Positions 34,011-41,887 of a DNA stretch of 64,000 nt are shown here, piece after piece. The translations under genes and the position numbers were made by a program. Every line of letters begins with the position of its first letter. Within the stretch, counting starts at the first letter, position 1. The notes beneath the pieces are model-generated. The model did no database searches, had not been told where the DNA came from, and saw only the letters and a program-made list of their open reading frames with translations. This stretch comes from Lawsonibacter hominis. Lineage in GTDB: Bacteria > Bacillota > Clostridia > Oscillospirales > Oscillospiraceae. The stretch is from NCBI RefSeq assembly GCF_014287895.1, contig NZ_JACOPP010000009.1:56008-120007 (forward strand). Direction: 5' to 3'.

Positions 34011-36443
34011 TCAAATACCCGCCCCGCCGTTCCATTTCCAGTCCCGGATCTCGGGCATGTCCTCGCCGTGGGCGGTGATATACTGCTTGTGCTCCACCAG
34101 CTTGTCCCGCATGAGCTGGATCAGGAACGCGCCCCGGTTGCCCAGCTGGGGCAGACGCTTGACGGTGTCGATGACCAGATCGAAGCGGTCGATGTTGTTC
34201 TGCACCCGCATGTCGAAGGGGGTGGTGATGGCCCCCTCCTCCTTGTAGCCCCGCACGTGCAGGTTTTTATTGCGGCGGCGGTAGGTCAGCTCATGGACCA
34301 GGGTGGGGTAGCCGTGAAACGCGAAGATGATCGGCTTATCGGCGGTGAAGATGGCGTCGTAATCCTCGTCCCGCAGGCCGTGGGGATGCTCGGTATGGGG
34401 CTGGAGCTTCATCAGGTCCACCACGTTGACGACCCGCAGCTTGATCTCGGGCAGATACTTGCGCAGGATCGTCACGGCCGCCAGGGTCTCCAGCGTGGGC
34501 GTCTCCCCGCAGCAGGCCAGCACGGCGTCGGGCTCGGCGCCCTGGTCGTTGGAGGCCCACTGCCAGATACCGATGCCGTGGGTGCAGTGCTTGACCGCCT
34601 GGTCCATCGTCAGCCACTGGGGGCGCGGGTGCTTGGAGGTGATCATGACATTGACGTAATTCCGGCTTTTGATGCAGTGGTCGAAGATCCACAGCAGGCA
34701 GTTGGCGTCGGGGGGCAGATAGAGACGCACCACGTCGGCCTTTTTGTTGGCCACATGGTCCAGAAAGCCCGGGTCCTGGTGCGTGAAACCGTTGTGGTCC
34801 TGCTGCCAGACGTTGGAGGAGAGCACATAGTTCAGCGATGCCACATCCTGCCGCCAGGGCAGCTGGGAGGCCACCTTCAGCCATTTGGCGTGCTGGGAGA
34901 CCATAGAGTCCACAATGCGGATAAAGGCCTCATAGCTGTTGAAAAACCCGTGCCGCCCGGTGAGCAGATAGCCTTCCAGCCAGCCCTGACACAGGTGTTC
35001 GGAGAGCATGGCGTCCATAATGCGCCCGTCGGGGGAAAGCAGCTCGTCCCCCTCCAGCTGCTGGGCGTCCCAACGGCGGGGGCTGGCCTGGAAGGCGGCC
35101 TCCAGCCGGTTGCTCAGGGCTTCGTCCGGGGCAAAGACCCGGAAGTTCCGGGCCTTGGCGTTGAGTTTGAGCACGTCCCGCACATAGGGGCCCAACTGGG
35201 CCATATCCTCCGTCTCCACCGCGCCGGGGGCGGGCACGTCCAGAGCGTATTTGGTGAAATCCGGGGTGCGCAGGTCCCGCAGCAGCAGTCCGCCGTTGGC
35301 GTGGGGGTTGGCCCCCATGCGGCGTTCCCCATCAGGCATCAGTGCGCGGAGGATAGGGGCGGGCGCGCCGTTTGCATCGAAGAGCTCCTCCGGATGGTAG
35401 CTGTGCAGCCAGTCCTCCAGCATCTGCAGATGCTCCGGGTGGTCCTGGTCGATGGGCAGGGGGATCTGGTGGGAACGGAAGGTACCCTCTACCGGTATGC
35501 CGTCCACCCGGGCGGGGCAGGTCCAGCCCTTGGGCGAGCAAAAAACGATCATGGGCCAGCGGGGGCGCTCGGTCTCCCCGTTTTCCCGGGCGCTGACCTG
35601 GATGCGCTGGATCTCACGGATCGACCAGTCCACAGCCGCGGCCATCCTCTGGTGCATCTGCTCCGGGCTGCCGCCCTCCACAAAGCGGGGCGTCCAGCCG
35701 CAGCCTTTGAAGAAGTCCTCTGCCTCGTCCCGCGTGATGCGGGCAAAGACGGAAGGACTTGCCATCTTATAGCCGTTCAGATGCAGGATGGGCAGCACGG
35801 CGCCGTCGGTGACGGGATTCAAAAACTTGTTGGAGTGCCACGCAGCGGCCAGAGGAGCGGTCTCCGCCTCTCCGTCGCCCACCACGCAGGCGGCGATCAG
35901 GTCGGGGTTGTCCATCACCGCGCCGAACGCATGGGAAAGGGAATACCCCAGCTCGCCCCCCTCGTTAATGGAACCGGGGGTCTCGGGAGCACACTGGCAG
36001 CCCACGCCGCCGGGGAAGGAGAACTGCTTGAACAGACGGCGCATTCCCTCCTCGTCCTGGCTCACATTGGGATAGAGCTCGCTGTAGGTCCCCTCCAGGT
36101 AGGTCTGGGCCACCGCGGCGTTTCCGCCATGGCCGGGACCGCAGACGTAGATCATGTCCAGGTCATAGCGGAGGATGGCCCGGTTCAGGTGGGTGTAGAT
36201 GAAATTCTGCCCCGGCACGGTGCCCCAATGCCCCACGATGTGCTTTTTCAAATGCGCGGGCTTGAGTGGTTCCCGAAGCAGGGGGTTATCCAGCAGGTAG
36301 AGCTGGCCTGCGGAGAGATAGTTGGCCGCACGCCAGTATGCGTCGATCTTTTTGAGCATGTCCTGGGTCAAGGGCCCCTTCTTAGACATGCGGGTAGAAG
36401 TTTTAGTGGTGAGCTTGGCCTTGTTGATGGCAGGTTTGGCCAA
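34011..36443 (-). CDS. xfp: Xylulose-5-phosphate/fructose-6-phosphate phosphoketolase
   Basis: An enzyme of about 810 residues that uses thiamine diphosphate and phosphate to split xylulose-5-P (or fructose-6-P) into acetyl phosphate and a triose or tetrose phosphate. Family blocks are YWRAANYLSAGQLYLLDNPLL, GHWGTVPGQNFIYTHLNR, GPGHGGNAAVAQTYLEGTYSE and VGDGEAETAPLAAAWHSNKF. The start is taken as TTG at 36443 because AAGGGGG lies 8 nt upstream; an ATG ten codons earlier (36473) would place that site inside the gene. The gene is monocistronic. It gives the host a second route to acetyl phosphate. Confidence 0.93.
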   Translation of the reverse strand: MAKPAINKAKLTTKTSTRMSKKGPLTQDMLKKIDAYWRAANYLSAGQLYLLDNPLLREPLKPAHLKKHIVGHWGTVPGQNFIYTHLNRAILRYDLDMIYVCGPGHGGNAAVAQTYLEGTYSELYPNVSQDEEGMRRLFKQFSFPGGVGCQCAPETPGSINEGGELGYSLSHAFGAVMDNPDLIAACVVGDGEAETAPLAAAWHSNKFLNPVTDGAVLPILHLNGYKMASPSVFARITRDEAEDFFKGCGWTPRFVEGGSPEQMHQRMAAAVDWSIREIQRIQVSARENGETERPRWPMIVFCSPKGWTCPARVDGIPVEGTFRSHQIPLPIDQDHPEHLQMLEDWLHSYHPEELFDANGAPAPILRALMPDGERRMGANPHANGGLLLRDLRTPDFTKYALDVPAPGAVETEDMAQLGPYVRDVLKLNAKARNFRVFAPDEALSNRLEAAFQASPRRWDAQQLEGDELLSPDGRIMDAMLSEHLCQGWLEGYLLTGRHGFFNSYEAFIRIVDSMVSQHAKWLKVASQLPWRQDVASLNYVLSSNVWQQDHNGFTHQDPGFLDHVANKKADVVRLYLPPDANCLLWIFDHCIKSRNYVNVMITSKHPRPQWLTMDQAVKHCTHGIGIWQWASNDQGAEPDAVLACCGETPTLETLAAVTILRKYLPEIKLRVVNVVDLMKLQPHTEHPHGLRDEDYDAIFTADKPIIFAFHGYPTLVHELTYRRRNKNLHVRGYKEEGAITTPFDMRVQNNIDRFDLVIDTVKRLPQLGNRGAFLIQLMRDKLVEHKQYITAHGEDMPEIRDWKWNGGAGI

Positions 36444-36531
36444 AGTAACGACCCCCTTAACCGAGATTATCATGCTGCTTATTATACATCGGGAGGATGG
36501 AAAAAGAAAGAGCCGGCTTTTGAAAAAAGGC

Positions 36532-36562
36532 TTGACGTGGAGCGCGCTCTAAGTAATAAGGT
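36532..36562 (+). promoter_or_regulatory. MerR-type promoter with 19-bp spacer
   Basis: TTGACG (36532-36537) and TAAGGT (36557-36562) are 19 bp apart, too long for normal sigma-A use, with a dyad (GTGGAGC / GCTCTAAG) in the spacer. This is the form activated by MerR-family regulators. It now heads decayed genes only. Confidence 0.6.
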
Positions 36563-36591
36563 ATTTGTATCCGGAAACTGGAGGCGGCGCC

Positions 36592-36816
36592 ATGGAAGAG
36601 GGCGGCGGCGGCGCGATGTTTCCCCAGGGAGAGCCAAACCCCTTCGGGGGGGTTACAGGCCGGGACGATCTGAATATGCTGGCGGAGCAGGGCGTGGCCA
36701 TCGGCAGCGTGACCTTTGAGCCTGGCTGCCGTAACCACTGGCACATCTGTCATGCGCAGCGGGACGGAGGACAGATCCTGCTGTGCACCGGCGGACAGGG
36801 CTGGTATCAGGCGTGA
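36592..36816 (+). pseudogene. Truncated cupin-domain gene
   Basis: Seventy-four codons from ATG at 36592 encode the first part of a cupin: FPQGEPNPFGG, then VAIGSVTFEPGCRNHWHICHAQRDGGQILLCTGGQGWYQ. HWHICH aligns with the metal-binding H-x-H of cupins of the carboxymuconolactone-associated group. The frame stops just after GWYQ, where the family continues for another ~40-50 residues with the second cupin motif. The rest is missing. It is followed by fragments of two further genes. A start at 36565 is also open but has no advantage. Confidence 0.7.
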
Positions 36817-36862
36817 AACGGCCGCAAAACGGGACGGATAAAACAGAGAAGGAGCAATCATA

Positions 36863-37046
36863 ATGTCGGAAAGCGTATTACTGCTGTCGGCCAGCCCCCG
36901 CAGGGGCGGAGCAGCGGAACCAACTGGCGGCACATATGGCCGATCTGCAGGCGTCCCTGGACCGGCTCAATGATAAGATCGAGCGCTGCGAGCAGGGGCG
37001 GATGACCGGGGAGAAGCAGCTTCTGCGGCAGAATCGAACGGACTGA
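36863..37046 (+). pseudogene. Fused remnants of a flavodoxin-like oxidoreductase gene and a merR gene
   Basis: ATG at 36863 behind AGAAGGAG begins MSESVLLLSASPRRGG, the typical N-terminus of flavodoxin-fold NAD(P)H-dependent oxidoreductases. After about 16 codons that frame loses all similarity. From 36906 a different frame reads AEQRNQLAAHMADLQASLDR followed by LNDKIERCEQGRM and ends at 37046. This is the coiled-coil C-terminus of a MerR regulator. An internal deletion therefore seems to have joined the start of one gene to the end of another. No functional protein is expected. Confidence 0.7.
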
Positions 37047-37051
37047 GGCTG

Positions 37052-37082
37052 AGAAAAGGCGCGGCATTGCCGCGCCTTTTCT
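37052..37082. terminator. Terminator between the decayed locus and the lipoprotein gene
   Basis: A 14-bp stem AGAAAAGGCGCGGC (37052-37065) with its complement (37069-37082) and a 3-nt loop. The A and T tracts in the arms suit both strands. Confidence 0.85.
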
Positions 37083-37087
37083 GCCGC

Positions 37088-37954
37088 TTATACGCCGCCT
37101 AAGGCGGTGAGATGTAAGTGCTCCAGAGAAACAGAGGCCCCGTCGTAGCGCACGTCGGCCGTAACGGAGGCAAAATAGCACGGAGTACCCAGCCCCTGAA
37201 GGAGCACCCCCGTCCCATACACGCCGGTAAAGCTTCCGTCCCGGTAGCGATAGAAGGTCCGGTCGAGAAAACAGAGCGGAGCATCCCCGGCGGGCTCCGG
37301 GTCCTGGTCTCCCAGACGGTAGGAGACGCGCTCATCCGGTAAGGCGGCGGTGATGGTACGGCTGCCGGGATCATAGGCGTACGCCACTTGTTGGGCCAGC
37401 AGCGCGTCCGCATCCGAGTCGGTGAGTCCGCAGTCGGTCCAGCCGCCGCCCTCCTCCGGCGCATAGAAGTGCAGCTCGAACACATGGCTGCGGGTGTGGT
37501 TGCGGATCATGTACTTGACGGCCAGCTCCGATGCGCCGTCTCCGTCAAAATCCGCCCACCAGAGCTCCGGAAGAACGGGTTCCACCGCGGGGAGGTACGC
37601 CTGGTCGAAGGGGGTCAGGGTATCGCCCCGGCGCAGAAGTACGCCGGAGAAGTCGGCGTCCTCCAGGACGCTCCCGCCATAGCCATACAGGGCGATGTCC
37701 TGTTCCGGCAGTTCCGAGAGCAGATAAAACGCCTGAGCGCCTGCAAGGATCTCCTCCGGCGCGGCGGGTACGGCGGGAAGGTCGTCCACGGTGACGCCCT
37801 CCCACCAAAGCGGCTCGGGCGCGGCGGTGGGAAGCGGCGGCTCCACAGGCGCGGGGCCTGGCGTGTCCGGCGCGGGGACCGGCTGAACCGGAGACCGCGC
37901 GCAGCCGAAGAGAAGCAGGGACAGCAAAAGCAGTGGAAGCAGCAGCTTTTTCAT
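37088..37954 (-). CDS. Secreted lipoprotein of unknown function
   Basis: A 288-residue protein with a lipoprotein signal peptide: KK, a leucine-rich core and the lipobox LLFGC with Cys18 as lipidation site. A proline-rich linker (residues 20-48) follows. The folded part includes ELWWADFDGDGASELAVKYMI, an FG-GAP/EF-hand-like D-x-D-x-D pattern seen in many clostridial surface lipoproteins that report on dynamic values. It starts 3 nt after the end of the MATE gene, so both are on one transcript. I do not recognise a specific function. Confidence 0.85.
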   Translation of the reverse strand: MKKLLLPLLLLSLLLFGCARSPVQPVPAPDTPGPAPVEPPLPTAAPEPLWWEGVTVDDLPAVPAAPEEILAGAQAFYLLSELPEQDIALYGYGGSVLEDADFSGVLLRRGDTLTPFDQAYLPAVEPVLPELWWADFDGDGASELAVKYMIRNHTRSHVFELHFYAPEEGGGWTDCGLTDSDADALLAQQVAYAYDPGSRTITAALPDERVSYRLGDQDPEPAGDAPLCFLDRTFYRYRDGSFTGVYGTGVLLQGLGTPCYFASVTADVRYDGASVSLEHLHLTALGGV

Positions 37955-37957
37955 GGC

Positions 37958-39301
37958 TTATTCCTCCAATCGGGCAAGCTTGGTGCGGTAGAGGCGGCGG
38001 TAAAGGACCAGGGCCAGCAGACTGGAAAAACCTTCGGCCAGGAGGAAGGACAGCCAGATCAGGCGGGGGGCGAGCAGACCCAGCACCAGCGCTGCGGGCA
38101 GGAGAAGGACCACCTGCCGCAGCAGGGAGAGGATCAGACTGAGCATGGGACAGCCCAGGGCCTGGAAGGAGGAGCTGAAGATGATGCCTACCGCCGCAAA
38201 CACGAAGGAAAGGGATACCAGCCGCAGGGCGGGCACGCCGTCGGCCAGGACGGCGGCGTCGGCGTTGAACAGGCCCAGCAGCGGGCCGGGAACGAGCAGG
38301 AGCAGCAGCGTGCCCGCCGCCAGGAGACCTGCGGCGATGATCAGGGCAAAGTGGATCAGGCCTGTAATCCGTTCGCGCTTTTTGGCGCCGTAATTGAAGC
38401 TGACCACCGGGATCAGGCCGTTGTTGAGGCCGTAGACCGGCATGAAAAGGAAGGACTGGAGCTTAAAATAGGCGCCCAGGATAAACACGCCGGTGGCGGA
38501 GAAAAAGGACAGGAGCTTATTCATCCCCAGGGTCATGACGGTGGCCAGAGACTGCATGACCATGGCGGGAAAGCCGATTTTCAGGATCTCCAGAATGACG
38601 GAACGCGAGGGGCGGAAACCGCGCGTCTGGAGGACGAGCACCCGGCTGCGGCGCACCAGAAGCAGACCTACGGTCATACCGACCAGCTGTCCGATCACGG
38701 TGGCCAGGGCGGCCCCGGCCACCTCCAGGCGGGGGAACGGCCCCAGACCGAAAATGAGCAGGGGGTCCAGGAGCAGATTGACCACCGCGCCGATGCCCTG
38801 GATGCACATGGGCCCCACCGCGTCTCCGCTGGCCTGGAGCACCCGCTCCCCCGAAAACTGCATACACACGCCGAGCGAGCCCGCGGTGACGATGGCAAGG
38901 TACTGACTGCCGTAGTCGACGACCTGCGGTACGTCGGAGAACAGCGCCAGAAAGGGGCGGCTGAACAGCACGCCCGGGATCAGAAAGATCAGCCAGCAGC
39001 ACAGGTAGAGGAAGTAGCCGTTCATTGCCACGGCGCTGGCCTCGGCGGGGCGGCGTTCCCCCAAGCGGCGGGAGAGTATGGTGTTTACGCCGACGCCGGT
39101 CCCCACGCAGATGGAAATCATCAGGGTCTGTACCGGATAGGCCAGGGACAGCGCCACAAATCCGTCGGTGCTGAGCTGGGCCACGAACATGCTGTCCACC
39201 AGATTATACAGGGCCTGGATCAGCATGGAGAGCATCATGGGCCATGACATATGCAGCAGCAGCCTGCGTACCGGCATGACCGCCATTTTGTTTTCTTCCA
39301 A
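37958..39301 (-). CDS. MATE-family efflux transporter (second)
   Basis: A 447-residue MATE protein: MSWPMMLSMLIQALYNLVDSMFVAQL at the N-terminus and FNYGAKKRERITGLIHF in the second half, with about 12 membrane segments. TTG at 39301 is preferred as start because GGAGGG lies 5 nt upstream; ATGs at 39286 and 39277 are also possible. The upstream in-frame region to 39355 looks non-coding. It overlaps no gene and is followed after 3 nt by the lipoprotein gene. It is not closely similar to the MATE gene at 20804. Substrate unknown. Confidence 0.9.
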   Translation of the reverse strand: MEENKMAVMPVRRLLLHMSWPMMLSMLIQALYNLVDSMFVAQLSTDGFVALSLAYPVQTLMISICVGTGVGVNTILSRRLGERRPAEASAVAMNGYFLYLCCWLIFLIPGVLFSRPFLALFSDVPQVVDYGSQYLAIVTAGSLGVCMQFSGERVLQASGDAVGPMCIQGIGAVVNLLLDPLLIFGLGPFPRLEVAGAALATVIGQLVGMTVGLLLVRRSRVLVLQTRGFRPSRSVILEILKIGFPAMVMQSLATVMTLGMNKLLSFFSATGVFILGAYFKLQSFLFMPVYGLNNGLIPVVSFNYGAKKRERITGLIHFALIIAAGLLAAGTLLLLLVPGPLLGLFNADAAVLADGVPALRLVSLSFVFAAVGIIFSSSFQALGCPMLSLILSLLRQVVLLLPAALVLGLLAPRLIWLSFLLAEGFSSLLALVLYRRLYRTKLARLEE

Positions 39302-39339
39302 AGGAATCCCTCCGTAAAACCGGTCCGCCCCAAAGAAAC

Positions 39340-39400
39340 ATCGGGGCGCATCCATGCGCCCCGATTCCAGCCCCCGGGCGGCGTGGCGGCCCGCCCGGGG
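39340..39400. terminator. Two adjacent terminator-like hairpins after the GNAT gene
   Basis: Stem ATCGGGGCGCAT (39340-39351 with 39354-39365) and stem CCCCGGGCGG (39372-39381 with 39391-39400). They lie between the GNAT stop (39409) and the MATE start and probably separate the two transcripts. Confidence 0.6.
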
Positions 39401-39408
39401 CGAACGCG

Positions 39409-39969
39409 TTACAGCGCTCTGGTATAGCGAAGGTCCACACAGACGGTGTCGTGGGGGAAAACGATATCCTCCCGGGTGCCGTCCCAGGAGAAGCCGTGGC
39501 GCGCATAGAAACGGCGCGCACCCTCGTTTTCCCGCAGCACCATCAGATAGACGCCGGGAAAGCCGTGTTCCCTCAGCCGCCGCAGGACCTCATCCATCAG
39601 CAGGGAACCATAGCCCCTGCGTTTCTCATCCGGGTGGGTGTAAAAAGAGATGATCTCGCCCCAGCCCTCATATCCCTCCGAACGGAAGGATACCAGGCTG
39701 TTCTGCGCAGGCCCCGGACCCATGCGGGCCGGGCCGTAGGTGGCGCAGGCCACTGGGGTATCGTCCCGGCAGAGAAGAAGGCCGCGGCAGCGGCCGGTCT
39801 CGTAATCCGCATGAAAAAAGGGGATCCAGCGCTCATCGGTGATCTCGGCGGCCATGTAGTCCGCGGGGATCGCGTCCGAATATGTGCTCCGCCAGCCCAA
39901 GGCGTGGAGCAGGCTCATGGCCGCGAAGTGCTCCCCGGTGCAGGCGTCCGTAAAATGCAGATGGTCCAT
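39409..39969 (-). CDS. GNAT-family N-acetyltransferase
   Basis: A 186-residue GNAT protein. The acetyl-CoA pyrophosphate motif is ISFYTHPDEKRRGYGSLLMDEVLRRL (R-x-x-G-x-G/A form), followed by GVYLMVLRENEGARRFYARHGFSWDGT, the conserved motif B. The N-terminal half (ALGWRSTYSDAIPADYMAAEI) resembles acetyltransferases that act on small amines or peptides. Acceptor unknown. GGAGGAGGAG precedes the ATG. It follows the 434-residue activase part on the same strand after 81 nt. Confidence 0.9.
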   Translation of the reverse strand: MDHLHFTDACTGEHFAAMSLLHALGWRSTYSDAIPADYMAAEITDERWIPFFHADYETGRCRGLLLCRDDTPVACATYGPARMGPGPAQNSLVSFRSEGYEGWGEIISFYTHPDEKRRGYGSLLMDEVLRRLREHGFPGVYLMVLRENEGARRFYARHGFSWDGTREDIVFPHDTVCVDLRYTRAL

Positions 39970-40050
39970 AGGGATCTCCTCCTCCGCCCGGCCCAGGGCG
40001 GGCGCGCGGCTGCGCCGGGACCCTCCGCGCAGACGCCGGTGAAGCGAAAC

Positions 40051-41355
40051 TCAGACCGGGGCGCGCTCCGCCCCGGCCTGCCGCTGAGGCTCCTGTTTGG
40101 CCAGCCCCCGGGCATTGGCCAGCATCAGCTTGATGCGGTTTTCCTGGTTGATCTTGGTGGCGCCGGGGTCGTAATCGATGGCAACGATATTGGAATTGGG
40201 GTAATCGTCCTTGAGCTTGCGGATCATGCCCTTGCCTACGATGTGATTGGGCAGGCAGCCGAAGGGCTGGGTGCAGACGATGTTGGGCGTTCCGGAGTGG
40301 ATGAGCTCCAGCATCTCGGCGGTGAGCAGCCAGCCCTCGCCCATCTTGTTGCCCTCGCCCAGGTAGCCCTGGATCAGGCGGCGCAGGTCCTCAAAGGTAC
40401 CGGGCGCCCGGAAGCCGCCCTTCTCCATGGCGGCGATCATGGCCCGCTGGCACTTTTCGACATAGCCCTTAAAAATCTGGCAGACCTTCTTTTTCAGCCA
40501 AAGGCCGCCGTAAATGCCCACGTCCACCTCGCGGTTATAGATCTTGAAGATGATAAAGTCGGTCAGACCGGGCACCACCGGCTCAGCTCCCTCGGAAAGG
40601 AGAAACTGCTCCAGGTTATTGTTGCCCAAAGGGGAATATTTGATGTAGATCTCGCCCACCACGCCGACCCGGGGCTTGGCCTCGCCCGCCACAGGGATCG
40701 CCTGGAAGGCGGCCACCAGCTTGTCGAAGTTTTCCACCATGCTCTGGAAGGAAAGACCCTCGCCCCGGTTCATCGCCTCCAGAAGGGCTTTTTCGCAGGC
40801 GTCGATGGTCTGGTCGGTCTGCCCGGAGGCGACCTCGTAGGGCCGCACCTGGTTGGCGCACTGGACGATGAGATCCCCGTACATCATGGCGAAGATGGCC
40901 TTGCGCAGAGTGCCAAGGCCCAGCTTGAAGCCGGGGTTGGGCTCCAGGCCGGAGAGATTGATGGAAATGACGGGGATGAAGCTCAGATCGGCTTTTTCCA
41001 AAGCCTTGCGCAGCAGATGGATGTAGTTGGACGCGCGGCAGCCGCCGCCGGTCTGGGTGATCAGCAGAGCCACCTTATGCAGGTCGTACTTGCCGCTTTT
41101 CACCGCGTCGATGAGCTGGCCGATGACCAGCAGGGCGGGATAACAGGTGTCGTTATGGACGTATTTGAGGCCCTCGTCCACGATGCCCCGATGATTGGTG
41201 GTGAGCATCTCCACCCGGAAGCCTTCGGTCTCCAGGATGCGGGCCATCAGGCCAAAGTGTACGGGCAGCATGGTGGGGAAGAGCAGGGTATATTCCCGCT
41301 TCATCTCCTTCGTGAACAGGAGGCGCCCGTTCTTGTCGTATACTAACTCAGCCAT
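40051..41355 (-). CDS. C-terminal half of a 2-hydroxyacyl-CoA dehydratase activase-type protein
   Basis: A 434-residue protein: FTKEMKREYTLLFPTMLPVHFGLMARIL at the start, then HNDTCYPALLVIGQLIDAVKSG and TQTGGGCRASNYIHLLRKAL, with conserved cysteines typical of the dehydratase-like (HgdB/DUF2229-related) part. In many Clostridia this sequence is fused behind the tandem BcrAD activase in one protein of ~1,400 residues. Here it is a separate gene 532 nt downstream of the 979-residue activase, with a ribosome site GAAAGGAAC of its own. It probably still acts with that protein. Substrate unknown. Confidence 0.85.
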   Translation of the reverse strand: MAELVYDKNGRLLFTKEMKREYTLLFPTMLPVHFGLMARILETEGFRVEMLTTNHRGIVDEGLKYVHNDTCYPALLVIGQLIDAVKSGKYDLHKVALLITQTGGGCRASNYIHLLRKALEKADLSFIPVISINLSGLEPNPGFKLGLGTLRKAIFAMMYGDLIVQCANQVRPYEVASGQTDQTIDACEKALLEAMNRGEGLSFQSMVENFDKLVAAFQAIPVAGEAKPRVGVVGEIYIKYSPLGNNNLEQFLLSEGAEPVVPGLTDFIIFKIYNREVDVGIYGGLWLKKKVCQIFKGYVEKCQRAMIAAMEKGGFRAPGTFEDLRRLIQGYLGEGNKMGEGWLLTAEMLELIHSGTPNIVCTQPFGCLPNHIVGKGMIRKLKDDYPNSNIVAIDYDPGATKINQENRIKLMLANARGLAKQEPQRQAGAERAPV

Positions 41356-41420
41356 GTTTCAGGTTCCTTTCGGTATTGCGTATAAATATCCAAAGGCGGG
41401 GCGAAAACCCGCTCCGATGG

Positions 41421-41886
41421 CTACGTTTTGAGAAAGAATATGGCTCTGGCCGTGCGGTAAAAGGGTACGATCTCCCGGCGGAGCAATTCATCCTTCAAAA
41501 GCGCGGTGAGGTTGACCGCCAGCCCCCAGCGGCACGGTCTCCGGGCAGGGGAGAGACGGAAGGCAGAAGTGACGGGCGTCTCCGATCTCGTAGCCGAAGG
41601 GGGCCAGGCCCGCCTCGATCCGCCGGCAGTTCTGGGGGAGAAAGAGCCATTCGGCCTGTCGGGGCAGCAGGGTTTCCCCGGCCCGGGGGAGCAGACGCTC
41701 CCGGCAGGCTGCCGCCAGCTTGCCGTTTAGAACGGCGATCTCCCCAAAAGGCGTGCCGCCGCTGTACGCCCGCATTCCGGACCGATCCTGCCCGGGGAGC
41801 GCCACATTTCCCGGGCAATCAAGAAGTTCTGCGCTGCACCCGAGATCCAACGCCAGCTGTTCCCTTGCGGCGGCCCAAACGGTATC
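41421..41886 (-). pseudogene. Remnant resembling a GNAT N-terminal region, between split activase genes
   Basis: Directly after the activase stop, a frame without a normal start reads VWAAAREQLALDLGCSAELL, then GEIAVLNGKLAAACRERLLP, RQAEWLF and RIEAGLAPFGYEIGDARHFCLPSLP. This layout (A-x-x-QLALDLGCS... then PYGYEI..HFYLP) resembles the N-terminal domain of some clostridial acetyltransferases. The only possible start is TTG at 41850, and the frame ends at 41488; a second frame with coding character continues to 41421, suggesting a frameshift near 41510. The acetyl-CoA domain is missing. A decayed gene is the best reading; a short functional protein cannot be excluded. Confidence 0.5.
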
Positions 41887-41887
41887 C

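Noticed and set aside
34068..36719. Long plus-strand frame opposite phosphoketolase
   Set aside because: Same shadow effect; phosphoketolase motifs on the minus strand decide.
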